From positions 1 to 36,238 of the forward strand of contig CAMIVE010000015.1 of NCBI GenBank assembly GCA_946401725.1: DNA of 36,238 nucleotides. The letters are read 5' to 3'. A program made the translations under genes and the position numbers. The DNA is from an uncultured Bacteroidales bacterium. GTDB lineage: Bacteria > Bacteroidota > Bacteroidia > Bacteroidales > P3. The notes beneath the pieces are model-generated. The model searched no databases and was not told the origin of the DNA. It saw only the letters and a list, made by a program, of their open reading frames with translations. This document shows positions 30,427-36,238 of the stretch, in pieces; positions within the stretch are counted from its first letter, which is position 1, and each line of letters begins with the position of its first letter.

Positions 30427-31437
30427 CTACTGTTTGGCACTCTCAAGCCGTTGATTCTCGTATGCTGTTTGATTCTTGTATTCCGGATAGTTGGTGTATC
30501 TCTTGCAGGTGGGGCCTGAAATAATGCATGGACCGTTAGTCGTCTCTTTGTCCATGCGGACGGGCATATAGTAGAATTGCAAAGGGCTGTTTTTGCTCAG
30601 TCGGGAATACATGGAAGAGGATTGGAAGTAAGAGGTGAGGTCGAATTGCGGTACTGTGGACACACACCGCACCAACCCGAACCCGGCTTGGTACAGTGCC
30701 GTAAGGGTCTCCTTGCTCAAGGGGTTCTTCACGGTGGGGAGTATTTTCTTCAACTGGATGTCGTCAATAGGGGAGATGTCGCCGTTCTTGCGTTGGAAAT
30801 AGTTGGTTACAATGCCGTTCCGGATGGTGTATTCGTCGATTTTCCCGGATACCAGGGCAAAAGGCGTCCCAGTCTCGGTATCCACAACGGTAGTGAAGTT
30901 GATACTGACACCTTCGTTGTTTTTGTATCCGGCAAGTACGCCGTTTTTAAATGTCAAAGACGTTGAGATCAGCTTGTTGTGAGATGAGCCTCCAACAGTG
31001 GCTTCTTTGTAGGAATAATAAAAGATCCATACGCCGTCGGGATTCCCCTCTTTGTAGGCACCTGACACGGAGTCGATCGTATTGGTTTTAGTCACCGTCT
31101 TGAGGCGGCCATAGCCCGATGTGTTTTTTTTGTCCGTTTTCTGGGAATACTTGTATTTGCCGTTTTCCTTTCCATGAACATAGTTCACTGATTCGTTGCA
31201 GCGGAACTTGAAGGTGTTGTTAGGGTCCTGGGTGTTGTTTACAGTCCCTTTGACGGTCATCGGGCCGTGCAGTATCTTGTTGTCGTCTTGGTCATAATAA
31301 AATGTCGTGGTCTTCTTGCAGTCGTTGTTGAAAACACTGACAGTCGTTGTTTCTGTCATTGTTTTGACATTCTGGGCCGTAACATGACCTAACCCGAAAA
31401 GCAAAACACTGATTCCGATAAAAATCCTGTGGTTCAT
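30427..31437 (-). CDS. Secreted protein of unknown function, paralogue of 987-2816
   Basis: A 336-residue protein with a signal peptide (MNHRIFIGISVLLFGLGHVTAQ) and no lipobox or sorting domain, so probably periplasmic. Family not recognised. The N-terminal half contains MORN-like beta segments: FYYDQDDNKILHGPMTVKG, SGAYKEGNPDGVWIFYYSYK, STSLTFKNGVLAGYKN. It resembles the first half of the 609-residue protein at 987-2816, sharing YYxDxDDNxxxHGxxTV and a later IxLKKILP...LSKETLTALYQAG segment. This version is much shorter. It is followed by rpoN on the same strand, 120 nt away. Confidence 0.8.
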   Translation of the reverse strand: MNHRIFIGISVLLFGLGHVTAQNVKTMTETTTVSVFNNDCKKTTTFYYDQDDNKILHGPMTVKGTVNNTQDPNNTFKFRCNESVNYVHGKENGKYKYSQKTDKKNTSGYGRLKTVTKTNTIDSVSGAYKEGNPDGVWIFYYSYKEATVGGSSHNKLISTSLTFKNGVLAGYKNNEGVSINFTTVVDTETGTPFALVSGKIDEYTIRNGIVTNYFQRKNGDISPIDDIQLKKILPTVKNPLSKETLTALYQAGFGLVRCVSTVPQFDLTSYFQSSSMYSRLSKNSPLQFYYMPVRMDKETTNGPCIISGPTCKRYTNYPEYKNQTAYENQRLESAKQ

Positions 31438-31491
31438 AATGATAGGTGTTTGAGCGAAACTTCTTGATGCTTAAACTTTTAAAACATCACT

Positions 31492-31526
31492 AAAAAGAGG
31501 GTGTCCCATGATTTAGAGACACCCTC
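31492..31526 (-). terminator. Terminator of the kbl-HdeD unit
   Basis: 9-bp perfect stem GAGGGTGTC / GACACCCTC (31497-31505 and 31518-31526), loop 12 nt, with T-rich minus-strand bases following. It lies 24 nt after the stop of the HdeD-like gene. Confidence 0.85.
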
Positions 31527-31549
31527 AAGGTGTTAAGTAGTGCAGTCCT

Positions 31550-32131
31550 TTACTGCTGGTTGTCGATAGGGGTGGCTTCGGCGCTCTCTTTGAGGTCGCG
31601 CAGACGGCTGTCGATGCGCTTCAGAGCAAAGAACGCCACCAGACGGATGATGCCGTTGGCAAGGATGCCCAGTCCGAGCAGGACGCCGAACAGCGCGCTG
31701 GTGACATCGGGCTTGCGCATAGCCAGGAATCCCAGCACGATGCTGCAGACTCCCAGCAGGAGCATGGTCCACCAGTAGGGGAATCCGGCTTTCTTGTAGT
31801 CGAAAGCCAGCACAGAGAGCGACAGGCCTTCAAACATCACCCACACCGAGAACAGCACAATCAGCGTCTCGGCAGCCAGCAACGCATTGCCCAGGAACAT
31901 CACGCCGATGAAAAGCTGGAAGATGCCCAGGAATATGGTGGTGCTGGTATTGGGCAGCACATTGCGTGCCTTCATGCTGAAAAGCAGCGAGGTGGCTCCG
32001 GCAACCAGGATCAGCAGTCCCACCAGCCAGGCCATCGTCTCAAAGCATTCCTTGGGGTTGACAAGGCAGACAGCACCCAGGACGACGAGCAGCAGGGCGG
32101 TGAGAATCAGAAAAAAGCGCGACTGTTTCAT
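31550..32131 (-). CDS. HdeD/DUF308 family membrane protein
   Basis: A 193-residue inner-membrane protein with about six hydrophobic segments, for example FFLILTALLLVVLGAVCLV, TMAWLVGLLILVAGATSLLF, IFLGIFQLFIGVMFLGNALL and WWTMLLLGVCSIVLGFLAM. This layout and the repeated V-G-L-L/G-I patterns fit the HdeD/DUF308 family, originally linked to acid resistance in E. coli; a role here is not established. The ATG at 32131 was chosen because it overlaps the kbl stop as ATGA, implying translational coupling. A terminator follows. Confidence 0.85.
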   Translation of the reverse strand: MKQSRFFLILTALLLVVLGAVCLVNPKECFETMAWLVGLLILVAGATSLLFSMKARNVLPNTSTTIFLGIFQLFIGVMFLGNALLAAETLIVLFSVWVMFEGLSLSVLAFDYKKAGFPYWWTMLLLGVCSIVLGFLAMRKPDVTSALFGVLLGLGILANGIIRLVAFFALKRIDSRLRDLKESAEATPIDNQQ

Positions 32132-33309
32132 CCCTCGATCTCCTTGCGTACTTTCTTGAAGGCTTCGATGCATTTGTCGAGGTGCTCATGCTCGTGGGCG
32201 GCGCTGATCTGGACGCGGATACGGGCCTGGCCTTTCGGTACGACAGGATAGTAGAAGCCGGTGACGAAGATGCCTTCTTCCTGCATCTTGGCGGCATACT
32301 GCTGGCTCTTGGCAGCGTCGTAAATCATCACGGCGCAGATAGCGCTCTCGCTGGGCTTGCAGTCGAAGCCCTCTTCCTTCATGCGGCGCAGGAAGTAGTC
32401 GGTGTTCTCATGCAGCTTGTCCTGCAGTTCGTTGGTCTCGCTCATCATCTCGAACATGCGGATGCCGGCAGCTACGAGGCCGGGAGCCATCGAGTTGCTG
32501 AACAGGTAGGGACGGCTGCGCTGACGCAGCATGTCGATGATTTCTTTCTTGCCCGTGGTGAAACCGCCCATGGCGCCGCCGAAGGCCTTGCCCAGCGTGC
32601 CGGTGAGGATCTCAATCTTGCCGCGCAGGTTGTAACGCTCGGTGACACCGCGTCCGGTCTTGCCGACCACGCCTGCCGAGTGGCTCTCGTCGACCATCAC
32701 CATGGCGTCGTATTTGTTGGCGAGTTCATAGATCTTGTCCAGCGGGCAGACGTTGCCGTCCATCGAGAAGACACCGTCAGTGACGATGATGCGGAAACGG
32801 TTCTTCTGGGCGGCTTTGAGCTGCTCTTCCAAGTCGGCCATGTCGGCGTTGGCATAGCGGTAGCGCTGGGCCTTGCACAGACGCACGCCGTCGATGATGG
32901 AGGCGTGGTTCAGGGCGTCGCTGATGATGGCGTCTTCTTCGGTCAGCAGGGGTTCGAAAACACCGCCGTTGGCGTCGAAGCAGGCAGCGTAGAGGATGGT
33001 GTCTTCGGTGCCGAAGAACTCGGCGATTTTCTGTTCCAGCTTTTTGTGGAGGTCCTGGCAGCCGCAGATGAAGCGGACACTGGCCATACCGTAGCCGCGG
33101 GCGTCCATGCCCTCTTTGGCGGCCTTGATAAGTTCGGGATTGTCAGCCAATCCGAGGTAGTTATTGGCGCAGAAGTTGAGGCATTTCTTGCCCTTCACCA
33201 GGATTTCAGCGCCCTGGGGGCTCTCAATGATGCGTTCGTGTTTGTACAGACCGGCGGCTTCGATGTCTGCCAGTTCTTTCTGAAGATGCTGTTGGAATTT
33301 AGTGTACAT
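32128..33309 (-). CDS. kbl: Glycine C-acetyltransferase (2-amino-3-ketobutyrate CoA ligase)
   Basis: A PLP-dependent alpha-oxoamine synthase of 393 residues that cleaves 2-amino-3-ketobutyrate with CoA to glycine and acetyl-CoA, completing threonine breakdown. FCANNYLGLADNPEL at 46-60, DESHSAGVVGKTGRG at 207-221, and TGTLGKAFGGAMGG at 236-249 with the PLP lysine K241 identify the family. Close relatives (AONS, ALAS, serine palmitoyltransferase) share these motifs, but the full-length similarity and N-terminus favour Kbl. No threonine dehydrogenase gene (tdh) is nearby. Promoter at 33355-33386; HdeD-like gene overlaps its end. Confidence 0.9.
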   Translation of the reverse strand: MYTKFQQHLQKELADIEAAGLYKHERIIESPQGAEILVKGKKCLNFCANNYLGLADNPELIKAAKEGMDARGYGMASVRFICGCQDLHKKLEQKIAEFFGTEDTILYAACFDANGGVFEPLLTEEDAIISDALNHASIIDGVRLCKAQRYRYANADMADLEEQLKAAQKNRFRIIVTDGVFSMDGNVCPLDKIYELANKYDAMVMVDESHSAGVVGKTGRGVTERYNLRGKIEILTGTLGKAFGGAMGGFTTGKKEIIDMLRQRSRPYLFSNSMAPGLVAAGIRMFEMMSETNELQDKLHENTDYFLRRMKEEGFDCKPSESAICAVMIYDAAKSQQYAAKMQEEGIFVTGFYYPVVPKGQARIRVQISAAHEHEHLDKCIEAFKKVRKEIEG

Positions 33310-33354
33310 AATTACAATATTTTATTAATTTTTAATATTTTGCAAAACAACCCA

Positions 33355-33386
33355 CAAAAATACAAAAAAAACAGGAATGTGCCAAA
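33355..33386 (-). promoter_or_regulatory. Promoter of kbl
   Basis: On the minus strand TTTG (33383-33386), 20-nt spacer, TATTTTTG (33355-33362). About 45 nt upstream of the kbl ATG. Confidence 0.7.
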
Positions 33387-33498
33387 TTTATTTGTCTTCC
33401 GGTACGCGGGCAGACTTGTCTGCACCAGAAAAACAGGCACTCTTTTTAGGTCAGAGGCCAGAATCACCTCCGTATTGTCCTGTGCGCAGCACATAACT

Positions 33499-33522
33499 TC
33501 CATTTTTACATCCATCATAGAC
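33499..33522. repeat. 12-nt repeat, TCCATTTTAACT family (copy 3)
   Basis: TCCATTTTTACA followed by the diverged TCCATCATAGAC. A short relic of the family seen at 12061 and 22807. It lies upstream of kbl, distal to its promoter. Confidence 0.5.
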
Positions 33523-33741
33523 TAATTTTCCCATTGTTTTACTTTGTTATTTAATCGTTACTAAATTGTTAAATTCTGAAAAAACGACGACTGATTCAGA
33601 AAAATATATAACATTGATTTTATGGAAGAAAATACAAAAAAATAAAAAACTGTTGAAAAAAAATGTTAAAAATTTGGCCCAAATGTAACCTTTTGGCAAA
33701 AAAAAGTCTCTTTATATATATAGAAAGTCATATATATCATA

Positions 33742-33968
33742 AGAAACTGTTTAAATTTGATTGATGGATTTTGTTATGGACATAAACGAGCAGATTTTAC
33801 CTGTTTTCGAGGGCGCAATGGTGTGAACAAGTCCTGTGGACTTGTGAGCCGAGCCCCGAAAAGTTCCCACTTTTCGGGAAAGGCGAAGGTAATGTAACTG
33901 AGAAAAGAGGGGAAATATGCCGTTTAGGTTCTTTAAGAAAACCATTGAATTAAGTTTAAACAGTTTCT
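33742..33968. mobile_element. MITE-like element with about 26-nt imperfect terminal inverted repeats
   Basis: Left end AGAAACTGTTTAAATTTGATT... (33742-33767) and right end, read on the other strand, AGAAACTGTTTAAACTTAAT... (33943-33968). Fourteen bases match perfectly at the tip, with scattered mismatches after. The 227-bp unit has no transposase. Its interior carries the double-hairpin at 33827-33878. No clear target-site duplication is visible; the flanks are both A/T-rich. The parent transposon is not in the window. Confidence 0.6.
33827..33878. repeat. Double-hairpin element, copy 2
   Basis: Hairpin A is ACAAGTCC / GGACTTGT (33827-33834 and 33838-33845), loop TGT. Hairpin B is CCCGAAAAGT / ACTTTTCGGG (33855-33864 and 33869-33878), loop TCCC. 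Compared with copy 1 (16787-16837), the outer pair of A changes G-C to A-T and an inner pair of B changes A-T to G-C, both keeping pairing. Confidence 0.8.
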
Positions 33969-34142
33969 AAAAACAAACAAATATCATGTGTTAGAATACA
34001 TGGAAACATTTTCTAAAAAAAATCCAAAAATAAAATACTGAGGAACAGGATGATGCATTGATTGTTGAAATTTTTTTTCGCTTTGTGTGATTTTTTTGGA
34101 TTTTTTTTGACTCTATATAGGAAAAAAATAAAAAGGCAAACC

Positions 34143-34682
34143 ATGTCTAAAAAGCGAGGACAATTTGAGGAATTAATATGTCGTAACAGGAAGGTGATAC
34201 TTCATGTGTGCATGCTGTATTCTCGCAACAGGGAAGTGTACTACGAGGACTTGATTCAGGAGGCGTCGATAGCATTGTGGAAAGAGTTCAAGCGGTTTCG
34301 CTGGACGCGCATACGCAATGAGGCTTCGGAGCCAGCCTGGGTTTACCGTATTGCATGTAACGCTGCGGCACATTATATGTCCAGGCACAAGTTGCAGGAG
34401 GAGTTGATGTCTGACGTGGGAGTATGGAGTGGGAAATGGGTGGAGATGCCGCCGATAGAGGAGGAGACGCTTGTGGAGAATGAGCATCTGCTGCGTCTGA
34501 TTTCGCAGTTGGGGAAGGACGACAGGGAAATGGTGATGCTGTTTCTGAAGGGGCAGAAATATAGTCAGATAGCCCGTCAGATGGGCATAAGCGAGACGGC
34601 AGTGGGTACGCGGATGTCGCGTATTTACAGCAAGTTGCGCGAAAAGAACGAAGAACAAGCAAAGAATAACATAAAAAAATAG
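34143..34682 (+). CDS. ECF-type RNA polymerase sigma factor
   Basis: A 179-residue sigma-70 family factor. The ATG at 34143 (MSKKRGQFEELICRNRKVIL) is preferred to an in-frame ATG at 34062 because the upstream residues are AT-driven and hydrophobic. Region 2 is YYEDLIQEASIALWKEFKRF with a following FRW; region 4 is LISQLGKDDREMVMLFLKGQ, then QIARQMGISETAVGTRMSRI, a helix-turn-helix. Length and lack of regions 1 and 3 mark it as an extracytoplasmic function (ECF) sigma. The next gene, 4 nt downstream, encodes a single-pass membrane protein, fitting an anti-sigma partner. Confidence 0.92.
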   Translation: MSKKRGQFEELICRNRKVILHVCMLYSRNREVYYEDLIQEASIALWKEFKRFRWTRIRNEASEPAWVYRIACNAAAHYMSRHKLQEELMSDVGVWSGKWVEMPPIEEETLVENEHLLRLISQLGKDDREMVMLFLKGQKYSQIARQMGISETAVGTRMSRIYSKLREKNEEQAKNNIKK

Positions 34683-34686
34683 AGAA

Positions 34687-35301
34687 ATGGAAACGACAGA
34701 GAAAAAAGAGTTGGAAAAGGTTCGGGAACTATGGATTCGTGAGAGCGACACGCTTGAGGACTACAAGTATTTTCCGGTAGAGGGCATGCTTGATGCCGTC
34801 GACCGGTATGAGAGAGCACTCGGTGAACGTCGCCGGACGAGGATGAGGAAAATCGGATCGGTCACAGCCGTGATAGTACTCATCGCCGCTGTCTTCCTGT
34901 TCGTGAACATAAAGCGTTTCGATAAAGGGGGGCCTGAGGTAGCGCGTCAAGGATTGTCCTCTGACAGTTGCAGGATGGTTGCGGAGGCCCCATCTGTTGA
35001 GTCAAATAAAACGATTGTTTCTGTGAGGAGACAGGCGACCGTCCCTCCACCGAAAGTCGGGCGTGAAGTGATGCAAAGGGAGGTGAATGGGGGACAGATG
35101 CAGACGGGAACCCGTAGCGACTCCGAGAAAACAGGCCGTGAGGTCGAGGATAGTCCTTCTGATAGGGGAGCAGGGGAGATCAGGGAAAAGGGACATAACC
35201 CGTTTTTTGAGGAATGCTATTGCAGTAGGCAGTGCGACACTGCAGAGGTGTTGATGCGTCTGGTATATTATATTGAGCAAGGACAGAAAGGGGGTGCCTG
35301 A
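34687..35301 (+). CDS. Single-pass membrane protein, putative anti-sigma factor
   Basis: A 204-residue protein. Residues 1-55 are charged and cytoplasm-like; residues 56-75 (IGSVTAVIVLIAAVFLFVNI) form one membrane helix after an Arg-rich stretch (ERRRTRMRK), so the N-terminus should be inside. The remaining 125 residues would be periplasmic, mostly low-complexity with many charged residues and a short Cys-containing end (EECYCSRQCD). There is no ZAS zinc motif in the N-terminal domain, so anti-sigma activity is inferred only from position after the ECF sigma. Its stop codon overlaps the next start by 1 nt (TGATG). Confidence 0.65.
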   Translation: METTEKKELEKVRELWIRESDTLEDYKYFPVEGMLDAVDRYERALGERRRTRMRKIGSVTAVIVLIAAVFLFVNIKRFDKGGPEVARQGLSSDSCRMVAEAPSVESNKTIVSVRRQATVPPPKVGREVMQREVNGGQMQTGTRSDSEKTGREVEDSPSDRGAGEIREKGHNPFFEECYCSRQCDTAEVLMRLVYYIEQGQKGGA

Positions 35302-35798
35302 TGAGAAGCAGGATGGTTATATTGTTGATACTGGAGATGTTGATGGGATCTGTGGTGGCGCAGAGCGATTTGTACCGCCGATATGCATCCCGTACGGATT
35401 TGACAGTGGCGGAGTTGAGAAAATTTCATGTAAACGACACCCTGGACGTGGATATTACCATGATAATGGTGCCTGACATTTCAGACTGGGAGCATTTCCT
35501 TCGGGAGATGAATGTCAATCAAATGACCATTGATAACGGGATGCAGTCCCTAGAGGAGGACAATCCTTTCGGTGTCATGTTTTTTTGCAAGCGATATCAT
35601 CCGGAAATCCATCCAGTGCCAGCGGGAGAAGTGGGAGGAACGGTATTTATCGACTTTCTGACACTCACACTGTATTATATCAATGTGGATTCAATACAGC
35701 AGGGGTTTGTGTTTACGAATTATAAAATAAGTTCCTTGAAAGAATATATAAAAGAACTATCCGAGCATAAGGAGCTTTCATCCCCAGGACAGAATTGA
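35301..35798 (+). CDS. Exported protein of unknown function
   Basis: A 165-residue protein with a signal peptide (MRSRMVILLILEMLMGSVVA). Family not recognised. The mature part is acidic and alternates hydrophobic strands with short helices (VDITMIMVPDISDWEHFLRE, GTVFIDFLTLTLYYINVD); no catalytic motif, no lipobox and no sorting domain. It is translationally coupled to the preceding membrane protein (1-nt overlap), so the three genes sigma, membrane protein and exported protein form one operon, as in envelope-stress or nutrient-sensing modules. Whether it senses anything is unknown. Confidence 0.7.
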   Translation: MRSRMVILLILEMLMGSVVAQSDLYRRYASRTDLTVAELRKFHVNDTLDVDITMIMVPDISDWEHFLREMNVNQMTIDNGMQSLEEDNPFGVMFFCKRYHPEIHPVPAGEVGGTVFIDFLTLTLYYINVDSIQQGFVFTNYKISSLKEYIKELSEHKELSSPGQN

Positions 35799-35874
35799 CG
35801 GAATTAGGTCAAGCATGTTTCAAGCAGGTCTGTTATTACAGCAGAGATTTGAAGGGAAAATATTCAGTATAATA

Positions 35875-35895
35875 GAATTAATAATTCTACATTTG
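35875..35895 (+). promoter_or_regulatory. -7 box with adjacent inverted repeat
   Basis: TACATTTG at 35888-35895 matches TAnnTTTG. Directly before it is the inverted repeat GAATT-AAT-AATTC (35875-35887), positioned like an operator. The -33 box is not clear. It should drive the lipoprotein gene region at the right edge. Confidence 0.55.
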
Positions 35896-35935
35896 CACGG
35901 CCATCAGATAAAGTAACAGAAGTAAATCACCCCCC

Positions 35936-35976
35936 TGCAGTCCACGCGACAGCATTGTTGCTGTAAGTGAACTGCA
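35936..35976 (+). other. Stem-loop leader before the small ORF
   Basis: TGCAGT (35936-35941) can pair with ACTGCA (35971-35976), enclosing hairpin ACAGCA / TGCTGT (35949-35954 and 35959-35964). It lies between the promoter and a strong ribosome binding site. This and the neighbouring features fill the 325-nt gap after the exported-protein gene. Confidence 0.4.
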
Positions 35977-35998
35977 AAAAAAGAAAGGAGGAAACCTT

Positions 35999-36119
35999 AT
36001 GTAAAAAAAAAACAGAAAAAAAGCGGAGTCCTGAAGGTGTAAGGAAGCCCTGGGAGCTGCCGCTCTACATCATCGACTTACAGAAACAAATCAACGAACT
36101 GAAAACAAAAAAACAATGA
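35999..36119 (+). pseudogene. Small ORF interrupted at its start codon (ATG followed at once by TAA)
   Basis: AGGAGG at 35986-35991 is a perfect Shine-Dalgarno, 7 nt before an ATG at 35999, but the next codon is TAA. If the T at 36002 is skipped, the frame reads M-KKKTEKKRSPEGVRK, then PWELPLYIIDLQKQINELKT, to a stop at 36117, a 40-residue basic, helical protein. The same frame is open back to a GTG at 35967, which lacks a ribosome binding site. A frameshift, a sequence error near the run of ten A, or programmed slippage are all possible. The product is unknown. The next gene starts 4 nt later. Confidence 0.4.
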
Positions 36120-36123
36120 GACT

Positions 36124-36238
36124 ATGAAAACAAGAATAATTTTGGCGGCATCCATTCTGCTGACAATATGTGGATGCAAAAAACCGAATCAGTGCGAGCA
36201 GGTGTCGTTGTATGCCCCGTTCGAAATATCGTGGACAG
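36124..36238 (+). CDS. Lipoprotein, N-terminal fragment
   Basis: The gene runs off the right edge; 38 codons are visible. The product starts MKTRIILAASILLTICGCKK, a lipoprotein signal with the predicted lipidated Cys at 18 (box ICGC). Then KPNQCEQVSLYAPFEISWT. Nothing further can be said about its family. It lies 4 nt after the interrupted small ORF and is probably transcribed from the promoter at 35888. In Bacteroidota, most such lipoproteins reach the outer membrane. Confidence 0.7.
   Translation, partial: MKTRIILAASILLTICGCKKPNQCEQVSLYAPFEISWT

Larger units (their letters stand above)
33523..34142. other. AT-rich gene-free spacer
   Basis: No gene is seen in this part of the 833-nt gap between kbl and the ECF sigma gene. 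It is strongly AT-rich with many A/T homopolymers. It contains the MITE-like element at 33742-33968 and, before it, a loose inverted repeat TTTGGCCCAAA near 33675. No clear TAnnTTTG promoter for the sigma gene was found. Confidence 0.6.

Noticed and set aside
30524-30556. 8-bp inverted repeat GCATGGAC / GTCCATGC
   Set aside because: It lies inside the coding region of 30427-31437 with a 17-nt loop and no context for a regulatory role.
33312-33518. 68-codon minus-strand frame upstream of kbl
   Set aside because: It overlaps the kbl promoter and starts in 12-nt repeat DNA; no family resemblance.
33751-33945. 64-codon minus-strand frame inside the MITE-like unit
   Set aside because: It is confined to the inverted-repeat unit and includes both hairpins; too short and biased by the repeat to be a transposase remnant.

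Overview
The window looks like a chromosomal segment of an uncultured gut- or rumen-type member of Bacteroidales (phylum Bacteroidota). Three things support this. Two secreted proteins end in type IX secretion (T9SS) sorting domains. Several genes carry the Bacteroidota promoter with a -7 box TAnnTTTG and a -33 TTG-type box. The housekeeping set is also typical: rplM-rpsI-rpsB-tsf, SecG next to a small TPR-like protein, HU, a viroplasmin/RNase HI fusion, and DUF4292 beside a TPR lipoprotein. No transposase, phage, CRISPR, rRNA or tRNA gene was found. The window is mostly core genome, and the accessory material is short repeats and non-coding elements in the spacers.

Layout. 1-868: end of the indolepyruvate:ferredoxin oxidoreductase operon (iorA partial, iorB). 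987-2816: a large secreted protein of unknown function. 2858-4414 (minus): prmC and an RNase HI fusion. 4524-7377 (minus): ribosomal operon rplM-rpsI-rpsB-tsf, with a structured leader before rplM and a compact three-way-junction candidate before rpsB. 7715-13760 (minus): a methyltransferase with a THUMP-like domain, a nucleotidyltransferase, tadA, and three envelope proteins (LolA-like, DUF4292 lipoprotein, TPR lipoprotein). 14066-16624: a very strongly codon-biased T9SS cargo protein. 16625-17735: a 1.1-kb non-coding composite repeat region. 17736-23157 (minus): yicC, apbE, a second T9SS protein, rlmD and rpmH. 23351-25887: TPR-like protein, secG and a RecD-like helicase. 26070-30307 (minus): HU, then fmt-ribH-M23 peptidase-rpoN. 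30427-33309 (minus): a secreted paralogue of the 987-2816 protein, an HdeD-like membrane protein and kbl. 33310-34142: an AT-rich spacer with a MITE-like element. 34143-36238: an ECF sigma factor, a putative membrane anti-sigma protein, a secreted protein, a start-stop interrupted small ORF and the beginning of a lipoprotein gene.

The most unusual content is outside the genes. There are three families of in-register short tandem repeats: a 9-nt CTAG family, a 9-nt TGCC family and a 12-nt TCCATTTTAACT family. They lie in spacers next to stop or start codons. A two-hairpin element of about 52 nt occurs at 16787 and 33827, and the two copies differ by paired changes that keep base pairing. It lies once inside the 1.1-kb region and once inside a MITE-like inverted-repeat unit. 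A 34-nt perfect repeat links 16706 to 25904. The upstream region of rpsB folds into a three-way junction with complementary loops. All of these are readings by eye; no search or folding program was run.
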